A DNA stretch of 64,000 nucleotides from Lachnospiraceae bacterium oral taxon 500 (GCA_002999035.1 CP027241.1:1615001-1679000); one strand, 5' to 3'; counted from the first letter of the stretch, positions 37,425 through 46,842 are shown. Translations and numbers: made by a program. Notes: generated by a model not told the origin, from the letters alone.

Positions 37425-37775
37425 TTAATCACCTCCGGAAGTCCTGTTTAGAAGCAAGGAATGAATTTGCCACAGTTCTTTTGAAAAATGTTCAATCTCT
37501 TGTTTCATATCGCCTATGTCCTCTTTGTAGATAACACCGGTCGAATTTACACGCTTTGCAATCTGATTGATGTTGTTTGTTGCGTTGGAAAGTAAGCCTT
37601 GTAAATCCCTAAAAGGCTCTAAATCTACCTGATAAATTTCCTTTTCCAAAACGCATTTGCGGATAAAGTGGCTCATATTTCTACACTTTGCAAGTTTCCT
37701 TTTCTCCTCAAAAAGAGCTTTTTCTTCTTTGGTCAACTTAATTTCAAGTCGTTCATTTCGTATTCTGTTTGCCAT
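37425..37775 (-). CDS. mobC: MobC-family relaxosome protein
   Basis: 116 residues. N-terminal ribbon-helix-helix-like start (IRNERLEIKLTKEEKALFEE) and the MobC tail with NINQIAKRVNSTG. MobC proteins bind oriT and help the relaxase open DNA. Five bases separate it from the relaxase gene; AGGAGG precedes its ATG. The hairpin-rich region directly upstream is the likely binding target. Confidence 0.85.
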   Translation of the reverse strand: MANRIRNERLEIKLTKEEKALFEEKRKLAKCRNMSHFIRKCVLEKEIYQVDLEPFRDLQGLLSNATNNINQIAKRVNSTGVIYKEDIGDMKQEIEHFSKELWQIHSLLLNRTSGGD

Positions 37776-37990
37776 AGATATTTCCTCCTTTGTATGATTT
37801 TCGGGGTATTAGGGTTCTCCCTAACAAGCTAAAAATTGATAAAAAAAGAAGCAGATCCCGAAGGGCTGCTTCATCAATTTTCCGTAAGTGTCCGTACACT
37901 TACTGTGCTTGCTCTTATACTAATAGTATAAGAACAGCGTTAAGCATAAATTAGATTCAATGATTTATTATAACATGGAAAAAGAGGTGT
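37776..37990. other. oriT: Candidate oriT region of ICE1
   Basis: Three hairpins in 100 bp upstream of mobC: AAAATTGAT plus GAAGCAG (37832-37854) pairing with CTGCTTC plus ATCAATTTT (37866-37881); GTAAGTGT (37884-37891) with ACACTTAC (37896-37903); TCTTATAC (37913-37920) with GTATAAGA (37926-37933). Inverted repeats before mobC-relaxase genes are typical of origins of transfer. The nick site is not recognised. Confidence 0.5.
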
Positions 37991-38052
37991 TGTCACATTT
38001 ATTGTTATTCTTTTAGAAAATGAAAAAATAATTATTTTTACTTGAAATGAAA

Positions 38053-38083
38053 TATAACAAGTGTTATAATATAACAAAGTTAT
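38053..38083. promoter_or_regulatory. Operator-like palindromes before the ECF-linked tetR
   Basis: TATAACA-AG-TGTTATA (38053-38068) and ATAAC-AAA-GTTAT (38071-38083) lie just upstream of the ribosome site AAAGGAGG. The second resembles the palindrome at 38770-38784 after the gene, so autoregulation by the TetR protein is likely. Confidence 0.5.
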
Positions 38084-38109
38084 TTTTGGAGAAAGGAGGT
38101 TGAAATAAG

Positions 38110-38748
38110 GTGGCAAATGGAGATTATGATTTAACTCATAAAAAGATATTGGAGAGTGGCAAGAAGATTTTTAAAGAGCAAGGATTTGAAAAAGCAAATT
38201 TAAGGGCTATATGCAAAGAAGCGGGTGTTACGACTGGTGCTTTTTATGGTCATTTTGAGGATAAAGAAAGTCTTTTTGCAGAATTAGTAGAACCTCTTAT
38301 AGCTGAAATTAAAAGATATTATGCTATGTATGAGAATAAGAGCTTTGATGCTTATAAAAAGGAAAAAAGAATAGGAAAAGAAACTATTCAAAAGATTTTG
38401 GAGTCAAAAGCACAGGGCACGATTGATACAGTTTTGCATTTTTTTGAAAACAAAGATGTGTTTGAACTTTTAGTATTTGGATCTTATGGAACTAAATATA
38501 GCAGTTTTTTAGATGAACTTATAGAAATTGAAGATAAAAATCATTTTAAAATATTAAGTATGATTTATGGTGCAAATCATGTTAATGACAGAATAACAAA
38601 CAGAGGTATTCATTTGCTTAATCATGCGTATTTTTATGCCTTGTCTGAGATTGCTGTACATTCTGAAGATAAAGAAGAAGTAAGACAAAACGCAATTCTA
38701 ATTTCAAACTTTTTTAATGAAGGATGGGGGAAAATACGAGGATTATAA
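38110..38748 (+). CDS. TetR-family regulator of the ECF operon
   Basis: 212 residues from a GTG behind AAAGGAGG. N-terminal helix-turn-helix (LRAICKEAGVTTGAFYGHF, about 33-52) and a long helical ligand domain. Flanked by AT-rich palindromes on both sides and followed by transporter genes in the same direction, so it most likely controls them and itself. Confidence 0.87.
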   Translation: MANGDYDLTHKKILESGKKIFKEQGFEKANLRAICKEAGVTTGAFYGHFEDKESLFAELVEPLIAEIKRYYAMYENKSFDAYKKEKRIGKETIQKILESKAQGTIDTVLHFFENKDVFELLVFGSYGTKYSSFLDELIEIEDKNHFKILSMIYGANHVNDRITNRGIHLLNHAYFYALSEIAVHSEDKEEVRQNAILISNFFNEGWGKIRGL

Positions 38749-38769
38749 AAAAGTTTTTTTTACACTAAA

Positions 38770-38784
38770 AATAACTAAGTTATT
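38770..38784. promoter_or_regulatory. Operator-like palindrome before the ECF genes
   Basis: AATAACT-A-AGTTATT, a perfect 7-bp inverted repeat in the 143-bp gap between tetR and the S-component gene. The half site GTTATTTTT is shared with 38079-38087. Confidence 0.5.
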
Positions 38785-38891
38785 TTTAAGTTCAATAAGA
38801 CTATATTTTTTCTTTCAAAAATAAAATTAAGAATATTATTTCTGGAGGATAAACAGAAAAATATTAAATAAAAAACTAAGGAGGAAGTATC

Positions 38892-39488
38892 ATGAATTTA
38901 AAAGGTATTGTAAAGATAGCAGTATTCTCTGTTATTGGATTTGTTTTGACGATGGGATTGGGATTTTTGACAGGATCATTTGGTATGATTCCAAGTTTGT
39001 ATTTGTCATCTGCATTGCCAACAATCATTGTTGCACCCGTTTTTGTAATTATGTGCAAGCAGGTTGGACAGAGAGGAACTGCTTTTTCATACTTTCTGTT
39101 GCTGGGGGTATTCTATGCTCTCATGGGAATGTGGCCCGTAATTGTTGTTTGTGCTATTGCAGGAATTTTGGCGGAATTTGTAATTGGTAAAAAAGAGAAC
39201 TATACAAGCAAAAATATGAAAGTTGGAATTGCTTTTGGAACAGGTATGTTTATCTATTCCTTACATGCTATGTATTTTGCTTTTGTATTTGGTGTCGAAG
39301 GACTTACAAAGCAATTTCCAAAGATGTTTACAACCGATTACGCAACATTCCTTTACAATTTTTACACACCTAAAAATATCTTGATTTGTTTATTGATTGC
39401 AATTGTGGCTTCAGTTATAGGTGCTTATTTTGGAACATATATTTACAACAAATTTTTTAGCGATAGGAAGAAAAAAAGTGTTTTGTAA
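38892..39488 (+). CDS. ECF transporter S component (MptD/Trep_Strep type)
   Basis: 198 residues with about five to six membrane helices, beginning NLKGIVKIAVFSVIGFVLTM and including GMIPSLYLSSALPTIIVAPVF, the MptD-type substrate-binding family. It captures a small, unknown substrate and docks with EcfT/EcfA encoded next. AAGGAGG precedes the ATG. Confidence 0.8.
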   Translation: MNLKGIVKIAVFSVIGFVLTMGLGFLTGSFGMIPSLYLSSALPTIIVAPVFVIMCKQVGQRGTAFSYFLLLGVFYALMGMWPVIVVCAIAGILAEFVIGKKENYTSKNMKVGIAFGTGMFIYSLHAMYFAFVFGVEGLTKQFPKMFTTDYATFLYNFYTPKNILICLLIAIVASVIGAYFGTYIYNKFFSDRKKKSVL

Positions 39489-40191
39489 AAATGATAAAAA
39501 GAATATAAATCAATACCAACTATCAGATAAAATCAACCCACTTACTATAGTTGGGTTGATTTTATTCTTTTCGGTGGTTTTAACAGTGGGCGAACAATTA
39601 CACTACCTCATTTCACTTGTTTTTGTTTTAGTGTTACTACTATTATTCTCTCCTAAAAAAGCATTTAGAATGATATGCTCATTGATCATAGTATGGGGAA
39701 TTGTTCATTTACTAAAACCTTATTTAGGAAATGTTTTGATTGGTTCCATATATATGATGCTACTTATAGTATTGAAATTTTCGCCGCTTTTCATTTTGGG
39801 GAGAGTCTTATCTTCATATAGTTCATCTCATCTCATGGCGGCATTTAGAAAAGTTGGTATAGATGGTGGAATAGGTATAGGAATTACAGTGTTTTTTCGC
39901 TTTATTCCAGAAATTTCTATTCGAATGAAAGAAATAAACAACGGCATGAAAATTAGAGGATTCAGAGCAAGTATATTTAAACCACTGAAGACATTTGAAT
40001 TATATTTTGTTCCGCTTATGTATAAGTGCATAGATATAAGTGATACTTTGACTTGTTCAATCATATCAAAAGGTATTGAGTATGACGGTAAAAAAACAAG
40101 TTTTCATGAAGTGAAAATCACATTGATTGATATTGCAATGCTGATGGGTGGAATAGCTTTAGTGGGGGTGAGTGCATGGAAAATATTTTAG
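39478..40191 (+). CDS. ECF transporter T component (CbiQ-like)
   Basis: 237 residues from the GTG at 39478, chosen because AGGAAG is correctly spaced and the longer frame start at 39421 lies deep in the S gene. Hydrophobic N-terminal helices, then GIGITVFFRFIPEISIRMKE and NGMKIRGFR, the coupling motifs of CbiQ/EcfT. Overlaps its neighbours on both sides (11 and 16 bp), indicating one operon. Confidence 0.85.
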   Translation: MFCKNDKKNINQYQLSDKINPLTIVGLILFFSVVLTVGEQLHYLISLVFVLVLLLLFSPKKAFRMICSLIIVWGIVHLLKPYLGNVLIGSIYMMLLIVLKFSPLFILGRVLSSYSSSHLMAAFRKVGIDGGIGIGITVFFRFIPEISIRMKEINNGMKIRGFRASIFKPLKTFELYFVPLMYKCIDISDTLTCSIISKGIEYDGKKTSFHEVKITLIDIAMLMGGIALVGVSAWKIF

Positions 40192-41645
40192 AAGCAGAAA
40201 TACGAGCTTTTTCTTATGGAGAAGATTTAATACTAAAAGATTTAAAACTATCTGTGAAAAAAGGCGAAATCGTTGTTTTGACAGGACTTTCAGGTTGTGG
40301 CAAAACCACGCTTTTAAGGCTTTTGAATGGGTTGATACCATCCTTTTATGATGGTTGTCTAAACGGCGAAATCAAGTTATTAGGAAAGGATATAACTCTA
40401 TATAAAAAAGGAGAACTTGCAAAATATATAGGGAATGTATTCCAAAACCCTAAAGATCAATTTTTCTGTGATGTGGTTGAAGATGAAATTGCTTTAGTGG
40501 GTGAAAATTTAGGGTTAGAGAAAAAAATCTTAAGAGAAAAAGTTGACGAAGCAATGCAGTTACTTGAAATAGAGTATCTAAGAAAAAAGTCTATCTTCGA
40601 GTTATCCGGAGGTGAAAGACAAAAAGTAGCAATAGCAGGAACTCTTATTTATGACACAGACATTATCTTTTTTGATGAACCATCAAGCAGTTTGGATTAT
40701 AACAGTATAAGGAAATTTACGGAGATCCTTATTAATTTAAAAGCATTAGGAAAGACAATCATTATAGCCGAACATAGACTTTACTACTTAAAAGATATGT
40801 TTAGTAGATTAGTCTATATCAAAGATGGAACAATACAAGATGTTTTTCAAAATGGACAGCTTAATAATGAAAAATGTAGAGAACTTGAATTGAGGACATT
40901 TAATGAAAAGGAGCTTGTGTCAGAAATGGAGCATATTGATACTGAAATCTGTATCAAAGTCAATAAAGCTAATATTCATCAAGGCAAAAGACTTTTGATA
41001 AAAGATTTGACTTTTGATATTAAAGAAAAAGAAATCATGGGAATCATCGGCTCTAATGGAATTGGGAAAACGACATTGGGGAAAGCGTTGTGCGGACTTT
41101 CTGAAAAATATTTAGATGTCAGCTATGGGCAGAAACAAAGAGAAAGGCTTAAAAATTCATATTGCGTGTTACAAGATGTAGATGCTCAGATTTTTTTAGA
41201 CACAGTAGAAAATGAATTGATATTTTGTAAAGATAAAAACTCGGAAAGTGATTTAGAAAAAATACGAGAATATCTAAAAGATACAGACCTGTGGCATAAA
41301 AAAACCAATCATCCGCAGAAATTATCCGGTGGACAAAAACAACGATTGGCGATTATTACTTCGTTTTTATCTGGTCGTAAACTGATAATTTTGGATGAAC
41401 CAACATCAGGTCTTGATTATAAAAGTATGAAAATTATGTCCGATTTAATGACAGAAAAAGCAAAGGAGATTCCAATTATAATAATTACTCATGACTTAGA
41501 GTTGTTATTTAAAACCTGTAATTCCGTCTTAATGCTCGGCGATAAGGATTATAAAAAAATATCTGTAAAGGGAAATGAAGCGTTAATCATGGATTTTATG
41601 GATAAAAAAGGAAATTTATTGAAGGAGAAAAACTATGTTAAATAA
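40176..41645 (+). CDS. Fused double ECF ATPase (EcfA-EcfA')
   Basis: 489 residues holding two ATP-binding cassettes. First half: Walker A GLSGCGKTT, signature LSGGERQKVAIAG, Walker B IIFFDEPSSSLD. Second half: Walker A GSNGIGKTT, signature LSGGQKQRLAI, Walker B LIILDEPTSGLD. Energises the S and T components. Overlaps ecfT and the next ABC exporter gene (11 bp). Confidence 0.9.
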   Translation: MENILEAEIRAFSYGEDLILKDLKLSVKKGEIVVLTGLSGCGKTTLLRLLNGLIPSFYDGCLNGEIKLLGKDITLYKKGELAKYIGNVFQNPKDQFFCDVVEDEIALVGENLGLEKKILREKVDEAMQLLEIEYLRKKSIFELSGGERQKVAIAGTLIYDTDIIFFDEPSSSLDYNSIRKFTEILINLKALGKTIIIAEHRLYYLKDMFSRLVYIKDGTIQDVFQNGQLNNEKCRELELRTFNEKELVSEMEHIDTEICIKVNKANIHQGKRLLIKDLTFDIKEKEIMGIIGSNGIGKTTLGKALCGLSEKYLDVSYGQKQRERLKNSYCVLQDVDAQIFLDTVENELIFCKDKNSESDLEKIREYLKDTDLWHKKTNHPQKLSGGQKQRLAIITSFLSGRKLIILDEPTSGLDYKSMKIMSDLMTEKAKEIPIIIITHDLELLFKTCNSVLMLGDKDYKKISVKGNEALIMDFMDKKGNLLKEKNYVK

Positions 41646-42810
41646 GGTTTTTGAATATGCAGGTTCGCATAAAAAATCAATTCACTTAGCAAGTTTTATT
41701 ATGCTTATTAGTGTAATTATGGGTGTGCTACCCTTTCTATTTGCATATCAGATTATCAATCCACTTATTTTAGGTGAGCAATTAGAATTTGAAAGACTTG
41801 CTATTTTATTGATCAGTATTTTAGTTTGTTTAGTGTTGCAAGCTGTCTTAGGAGGTTTAGGTCTTAATGTATCCCATAAAGCAGCATACAACACGCTACT
41901 TGGACTTCGAACATCCTTACAGAAAAAAATGGAAAATCTACCATTGGGTGTTGTTGAAGAAAAAGGGACTGGTACAATCAAAAAAATGTTCGTGGATGAT
42001 ATTGGCAGTTTAGAAGTGCTTTTAGCTCATTCACTTCCTGAAGGAATAGCGAACCTAATTGTACCTATTATGGTTTATATTTCAATGTTTTTTATTGACT
42101 GGAGATTAGCGTTAATGTCATTAGCTTCTATTCCGATTAGCATTCTTGCAATGATGATTATGTACTCTGTAGGTATGAAGCAAATGGGACCATATTATAT
42201 GGCAAGTGGAAAAATGAACAATACCATTATTGAGTATGTAAATGGTATGGAAGTTGTAAAAGTATTTAATAAGCAAACAGAGTCTTATGAACGTCTTTCT
42301 AAAGATATCAGCAGTTATAGAGATTATGCACTCGCTTGGTATAAGACGGCATGGCCATGGATGGCGTTATATAGTGCCTTACTTCCATGCACGATTATTT
42401 TAACATTGCCTCTTGGTGGTTACTTTGTGTATATGGGCTATGCAAGTCTTTCTAACTTAATATTAGTGTTATGTCTTTCTTTAAGTATAGGATTGCCACT
42501 CTTGAAAGCTCTCGGATTTTTACCAACTATGCCGCAGTTAAATTATAAGATTTCTGCTTTAGAACAAGCCTTAAATATGGCTCCTTTAAAGCAGGGAGAA
42601 AATGATTTTAAGGGAACAGGACAGACTATTTTATATGATAATGTTACCTTTGGCTATCAGCTAAACAAGATGGGAGAAAATGGACAGCCCGAAACCTATA
42701 TTAAGAATGTTATTCATAATGTAAGTTTTACGGCAAGAGCTGGTGAAAAGACAGCGATTGTCGGTGAATCAGGTTCAGGAGATAATGATATAATGATGAT
42801 AGTGCAATAA
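41635..42810 (+). pseudogene. ABC exporter (MsbA-type), truncated at Walker A
   Basis: 391 residues: a six-helix membrane domain (about 15-300) and the beginning of the nucleotide-binding domain, ending AIVGESGSG followed by unrelated DNDIMMIVQ and stop. The Lys-Ser/Thr of Walker A and the whole rest of the ATPase are missing, so the protein cannot hydrolyse ATP. The break near 42780 coincides with the start of ICE2 DNA; deletion or insertion of ICE2 is the likely cause. In related cargo operons a full exporter, usually followed by a partner, is expected. Confidence 0.85.
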
Positions 42811-42858
42811 ATCCAAGAAAAATCAATGGTTAAAGGCTTCCACAAAACTTTTAAACTT

Positions 42859-42888
42859 GATGATGGATTGAGACTATCATCTTTTTTT
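42859..42888 (+). terminator. Terminator before parA
   Basis: GATGAT (42859-42864) pairs with ATCATC (42876-42881), followed by seven T. The rest of the gap between the broken exporter and parA shows nothing recognisable. Confidence 0.6.
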
Positions 42889-42955
42889 ATACTTAAAATC
42901 ATATAAAAGTATATCACAAAATGAAATCTCTGTATAGAGAAGAAAGGGGCGTTCT

Positions 42956-43729
42956 ATGGCACAAGTTATAACTATAGCTAATCGAAAAGGCGGAGTCGGT
43001 AAAACAACCACAACTCTAAACCTTGCCTGCTCGCTAAGAGAACTGGGTAAAAAAATATTAGTAATTGACCTTGATCCGCAAGCTAATCTTACAAGATGTT
43101 TTGATGTGGGAAATTCAGAAAACATAAAAACAGTAGGACATTTGCTGACAGCTGAATTAGAAGAGGAAAGTTATTCAGTAGAGGAATATATCCTATCTTA
43201 TGATGAAATGGATATTATCCCCTCAAGCATTTTCTTATCAGCCGTTGAAACACAAATGAGGTCAGAAACAGGGAGCGAAAGAATATTATCAGAAATTATC
43301 AATCAGATAAGAGAGCATTACGACTATATCCTTATAGATACATCTCCATCACTTAATATTCTAAACATCAATGCCCTTTGTGCATCAGACAGTGTGCTTA
43401 TCACAGCCGATACCGGAGTTTTTGCAGTAGTAGGAATTGGTGAACTCTTAAAAACCGTTCAGAAAATTAAAAAGAGAGTGAATCCGAAACTGAAAGTGCA
43501 GGGGATTTTACTAACCATGTGCGATAACAGAACAAATCTTTCAAAACTCCTTACTCAGCAGGTAGAAGAAATGTACCAAGGAAAGATAGCGGTATTTAAA
43601 ACCAAAATACCCAAAACGGTCAAAGTGGGAGAAGCCATATACAGCGGACAAAGCATAAAAAAATATGCAAAAGGCAGCAGTGTAGATATTGCATACGACA
43701 ATCTGGCAAAGGAGATCTGCTATGAGTAA
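42956..43729 (+). CDS. parA: ParA-type partition ATPase
   Basis: 257 residues with the deviant Walker A KGGVGKTT near the N-terminus, VIDLDPQANLT, and DYILIDTSPSLN (Walker B). It drives segregation of the excised, replicating element together with ParB. AAGGGGCG precedes the ATG. Overlaps parB by 8 bp. A Soj/ParA protein at the beginning of the operon is typical for this ICE type. Confidence 0.92.
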   Translation: MAQVITIANRKGGVGKTTTTLNLACSLRELGKKILVIDLDPQANLTRCFDVGNSENIKTVGHLLTAELEEESYSVEEYILSYDEMDIIPSSIFLSAVETQMRSETGSERILSEIINQIREHYDYILIDTSPSLNILNINALCASDSVLITADTGVFAVVGIGELLKTVQKIKKRVNPKLKVQGILLTMCDNRTNLSKLLTQQVEEMYQGKIAVFKTKIPKTVKVGEAIYSGQSIKKYAKGSSVDIAYDNLAKEICYE

Positions 43730-44690
43730 AAAACTTGTAAAAAGAGAAATAACCGATGCCGTAGATTTTTTACTTGATGATACAGGCACCTTGGAACAGG
43801 GAGATATACAGAATATAGAAATCAATCTACTTGAAAACTACCACGACCATCCATTTACCCTATACACAGGCAAGAGATTAGACGATATGGTGGAAAGTAT
43901 CAAAGAAAATGGGATACTTAATCCAATCATTGTTCTAAAAAAAGAGGATGGAGCTTATGAAATACTTTCTGGACATAACAGAGTAAATGCAGCCAGACTT
44001 GTGAATCTAAAAACTGTTCCTTGTATTATTAAAGAAAATCTTTCCGAAGAACAAACCTATACCTATGTGATTGAAACCAACCTTATGCAGCGTTCTTTCT
44101 CCGACTTGCTGCCGACAGAAAAAGCCTTTGTTCTTAAAATGCGATATGAAAAAATAGCAAGTCAGGGAAAGAGAAATGATTTGCAAAAAGATATAAACAA
44201 TTTAGAGCAGGGTATCATAGAAAAAGAAAGCAAGGAAGAAGATAAGACAGACAGCAGAAAAGTACTTGGAAAAGAATACAATCTTTCAGGTGCATCTATT
44301 GCAAGGTATCTTAGATTAAATGAATTGTCAGACTCTTGGAAAAAAGAGATTGATAATGAAAAAATAGGACTGACAATGGCAGTAGACTTATCCTATCTTT
44401 CAAAAGAAATACAGGAATATCTGTATCAGCAGAGCGAAGAACTGGAACTAACCTTAAAACCAAGCGACACCAAAGCACTTCATCTGATGAACCGACAGGA
44501 AGAGCTAAATCAAGAGATGGTTACAGCATATTTGTTGAACTTGAAAAAACCGAAGATAAAAGAGTATCAGAATATCAAGCTGTCTCGGAGTGTATACAAA
44601 AAATTCTTTCATGATGAAACAAAAGAAGATGTGGAGGAAATCATAGAAAAAGCACTAGAAATATATTTTAAAGGGTATACCGACAAGTGA
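43722..44690 (+). CDS. parB: ParB-type partition protein
   Basis: 322 residues from the ATG behind AAAGGAG. ParB/Srx domain with NPIIVLKKEDGAYEILSGHN and RVNAARLVNLKTVPC, then ETNLMQRSFSDLLPTEKA and a helix-turn-helix (LSGASIARYLRLNEL). The C-terminal part resembles plasmid ParB proteins. It probably binds a parS-like site not identified here. Coupled to parA. Confidence 0.9.
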   Translation: MSKKLVKREITDAVDFLLDDTGTLEQGDIQNIEINLLENYHDHPFTLYTGKRLDDMVESIKENGILNPIIVLKKEDGAYEILSGHNRVNAARLVNLKTVPCIIKENLSEEQTYTYVIETNLMQRSFSDLLPTEKAFVLKMRYEKIASQGKRNDLQKDINNLEQGIIEKESKEEDKTDSRKVLGKEYNLSGASIARYLRLNELSDSWKKEIDNEKIGLTMAVDLSYLSKEIQEYLYQQSEELELTLKPSDTKALHLMNRQEELNQEMVTAYLLNLKKPKIKEYQNIKLSRSVYKKFFHDETKEDVEEIIEKALEIYFKGYTDK

Positions 44691-44691
44691 A

Positions 44692-44720
44692 AAGACAAAA
44701 TTATAAATTTAGGGTATAAT
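44692..44720 (+). promoter_or_regulatory. Promoter of the BRO/DinD-like gene
   Basis: AAGACA (44692-44697), 17-bp spacer, TATAAT (44715-44720). The ribosome site AGGCAGGTG lies before the ATG at 44786. Confidence 0.5.
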
Positions 44721-44785
44721 ATAAAACAATACACAAGAGAAAAGGCTGTTTAACAAACTAATATATAAAAGAGGCAGGTGTCATA

Positions 44786-45664
44786 ATGGACGAAATAAAA
44801 CTATATGAAAATAAAGAGATACGCTCCGTTTGGGACGAAGAAAAAGAAGAATGGTATTTTTCAGTAGTAGATGTAGTATCGGTACTGACAGAAAGTAAAG
44901 ATCCACAAGTATACTGGAGAGTACTGAAAAAGAGATTAAAAGATGAAGGCAACGAAACCGTTACAAATTGTAACGCTTTGAAAATGAAAGCAGCAGATGG
45001 GAAAATGCGTCTAACTGATGTGGCGGATATGCAGGGAATTTTCCGTATTATCCAGTCCATTCCATCACCAAAGGCAGAACCTTTCAAATTATGGCTTGCG
45101 GAAGTAGGAAAAGAGCGAATTGATGAAATCATCGATCCGGAACTTACGATTGACAGAGCCTTAGAAACCTATTTGAAGAAAGGGTACAGTCGCGAATGGA
45201 TTAACCAACGCCTTCAAGCAATCCAAGTGAGAAAAGAGCTAACCGATGCTTGGGATGATCATGGGATTGAAAAAGGAATTGAATATGCAATACTAACCGA
45301 TGAAATTACAAAAGCATGGTCAGGCATGACAACAAGAGGATATAAAAATCTGAAAGGTTTGAAAAAAGAAAATCTAAGAGATAATATGACCACTCTTGAA
45401 ATTGTTCTAAATATGCTTGCAGAAGCTACAACAACAGAGCTTACAAAAACCACCAACCCACAGGGTTTGGAAGAAAATAAGAAAGTTGCAAAAAGAGGAG
45501 GCAGTATAGCAGGAAACACAAGGAAAGAAATTGAGAAAGAAACCGGGAAACCTGTAATTACCTCAAAAAATGCAGTAGATTTATCAAGACTGATTGAAGA
45601 TGTGGTCAAAGAACCTTTCAATAAAAAACAAGATAAAAAAGACGATACCGATAAGGAAAAATAG
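44786..45664 (+). CDS. BRO/DinD-like regulatory protein
   Basis: 292 residues. BRO-N-like start (IRSVWDEEKEEWYFSVVDVV, then VLTESKDPQVYWRVLKKRL) followed by a DinD-like centre (LWLAEVGKERIDEIIDPE, GYSREWINQRLQAIQVRK, LTDAWDDHG) and a basic tail. Such proteins are phage antirepressors or DNA-damage-linked regulators. A role in derepressing the element is plausible from family and position; it has its own promoter and terminator. Confidence 0.78.
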   Translation: MDEIKLYENKEIRSVWDEEKEEWYFSVVDVVSVLTESKDPQVYWRVLKKRLKDEGNETVTNCNALKMKAADGKMRLTDVADMQGIFRIIQSIPSPKAEPFKLWLAEVGKERIDEIIDPELTIDRALETYLKKGYSREWINQRLQAIQVRKELTDAWDDHGIEKGIEYAILTDEITKAWSGMTTRGYKNLKGLKKENLRDNMTTLEIVLNMLAEATTTELTKTTNPQGLEENKKVAKRGGSIAGNTRKEIEKETGKPVITSKNAVDLSRLIEDVVKEPFNKKQDKKDDTDKEK

Positions 45665-45696
45665 ATAAAAATAAAAGATAAAGAATTCATTTATCA

Positions 45697-45730
45697 AGAG
45701 ATAGCAAAGAAAAACAGCTATCTCTTTTTT
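45697..45730 (+). terminator. Rho-independent terminator
   Basis: AGAGATAGC (45697-45705) pairs with GCTATCTCT (45717-45725), followed by a run of T. Confidence 0.8.
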
Positions 45731-45761
45731 GATGCTTAAAACATAGGAGGAGGTAGAGAGC

Positions 45762-46751
45762 ATGGATATAAAATTTAACTACTATTACGGAAAAGAAGCG
45801 GAAAACTTCTCTTTTTTTCGTATTCCCAAGCTGTTATTTACAGATCCCATATTTACAAAACTGAGTAGTGATGCCAAAGTGCTATACGGGATTTTACTTG
45901 ACCGAATGAACCTGTCCATGAAAAATAACTGGATTGATGAAGAAAACAAGGTATATATCATCTTTACCATAGAAGAGATTGCAGAAATTATGTGTTGTGC
46001 CACCCAGAAAGCGACAAAGATACTTCAGGAATTGGATGATAAAAAAGGGATAGGACTTATTGAAAAGAAAAGATTGGGACTTGGCAAACCCAACATACTC
46101 TATGTGAAGAACTTTATCATTCAGGAAACAAATGAGCAGGAAAATTCTGTGCAGGATAAAATCACCAATCAGGAATTATGGAAATCACAATTTAAGAATG
46201 ATGAAAATCACAATTCAGGAAATGTGAATTTCACAAAACAAGAATTGTTAAAATCACAATGTAATAAGACTAATATAAATAAGACTGAATATAGTGATAC
46301 TGAATATAATAACACCTCCCCCATATCCCCCTCAAAAGAAAATAAAAAAGAGGATATGGAAGTAGAGGAAATAACAAAAATACTCAAACAAAATATTAAC
46401 TACACTTTTCTTGTGGAAGAACAATTAAAAGACAAAGAAAAAATTGACCTTATCGTAAACTTAATGGCAGAGGCAATTCAAAGTAAGACAGACATAAGAA
46501 TCAATCAGAAGATGACAGCGTATGAAACCGTAAAAGAACAGTTTTTATCACTACAAAAAGAACATATCAGCTATGTTCTGCTTGTTCTTGATGAAAACAA
46601 GAGAAAAATTACAAACCTGAGAGCCTATTTGTTATCCCTGCTATATAATGCACCCATCAATATCTTAGGGATGACAGCATATCAAGAGACAGATGATGCT
46701 GATTACAGCAAAGATAAAGAAATATGGCAGGAGCTTTTCAATGCCACGTAG
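45762..46751 (+). CDS. RepA-like replication initiator
   Basis: 329 residues. N-terminal winged helix (FFRIPKLLFTDPIFTKLS, then SDAKVLYGILLDRM, TIEEIAEIMCCATQKATKIL), the RepA_N pattern, and a C-terminal DUF6017-like domain (about 215-329). The linker encodes NKTNINKTEYSDTEYNNTS-like runs, and its DNA contains repeated AAATCACAAT near 46187-46260, possibly origin repeats. GGAGGAGGTAGAG precedes the ATG. Initiates element replication with the loader downstream. Confidence 0.85.
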   Translation: MDIKFNYYYGKEAENFSFFRIPKLLFTDPIFTKLSSDAKVLYGILLDRMNLSMKNNWIDEENKVYIIFTIEEIAEIMCCATQKATKILQELDDKKGIGLIEKKRLGLGKPNILYVKNFIIQETNEQENSVQDKITNQELWKSQFKNDENHNSGNVNFTKQELLKSQCNKTNINKTEYSDTEYNNTSPISPSKENKKEDMEVEEITKILKQNINYTFLVEEQLKDKEKIDLIVNLMAEAIQSKTDIRINQKMTAYETVKEQFLSLQKEHISYVLLVLDENKRKITNLRAYLLSLLYNAPINILGMTAYQETDDADYSKDKEIWQELFNAT

Positions 46752-46842
46752 TAGTTACACATAGCAGTTAAAGATGATGATAGGAAATATGTTTAAGGTT
46801 TAGGAAAATTAAATGAAACTATAAAGATTACGGAGGAATCAT

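Larger units (their letters stand above)
3010..42790. mobile_element. ICE1: Tn1549/CTn-like conjugative element (interrupted)
   Basis: Gene order Maff2 remnant, TrbL, small membrane protein, PrgI, VirB4, NlpC/P60, DUF4315, DUF4366, topoisomerase, methylase, giant helicase, SSB, relaxase and MobC is that of Tn1549/CTn-type elements. Three other elements interrupt it (left edge, 7008-10498, 15395-25533). VirD4 and the ICE1 recombinase are not in the window. The right limit is drawn where an ABC exporter gene breaks off and the partition genes of a second element begin; true attachment sites were not identified. Confidence 0.7.

Noticed and set aside
46180-46320. Repeated AAATCACAAT units as a definite replication origin
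   Set aside because: Suggestive, but they lie within a coding linker with repeated amino acids; spacing is irregular, so only noted under the RepA gene.
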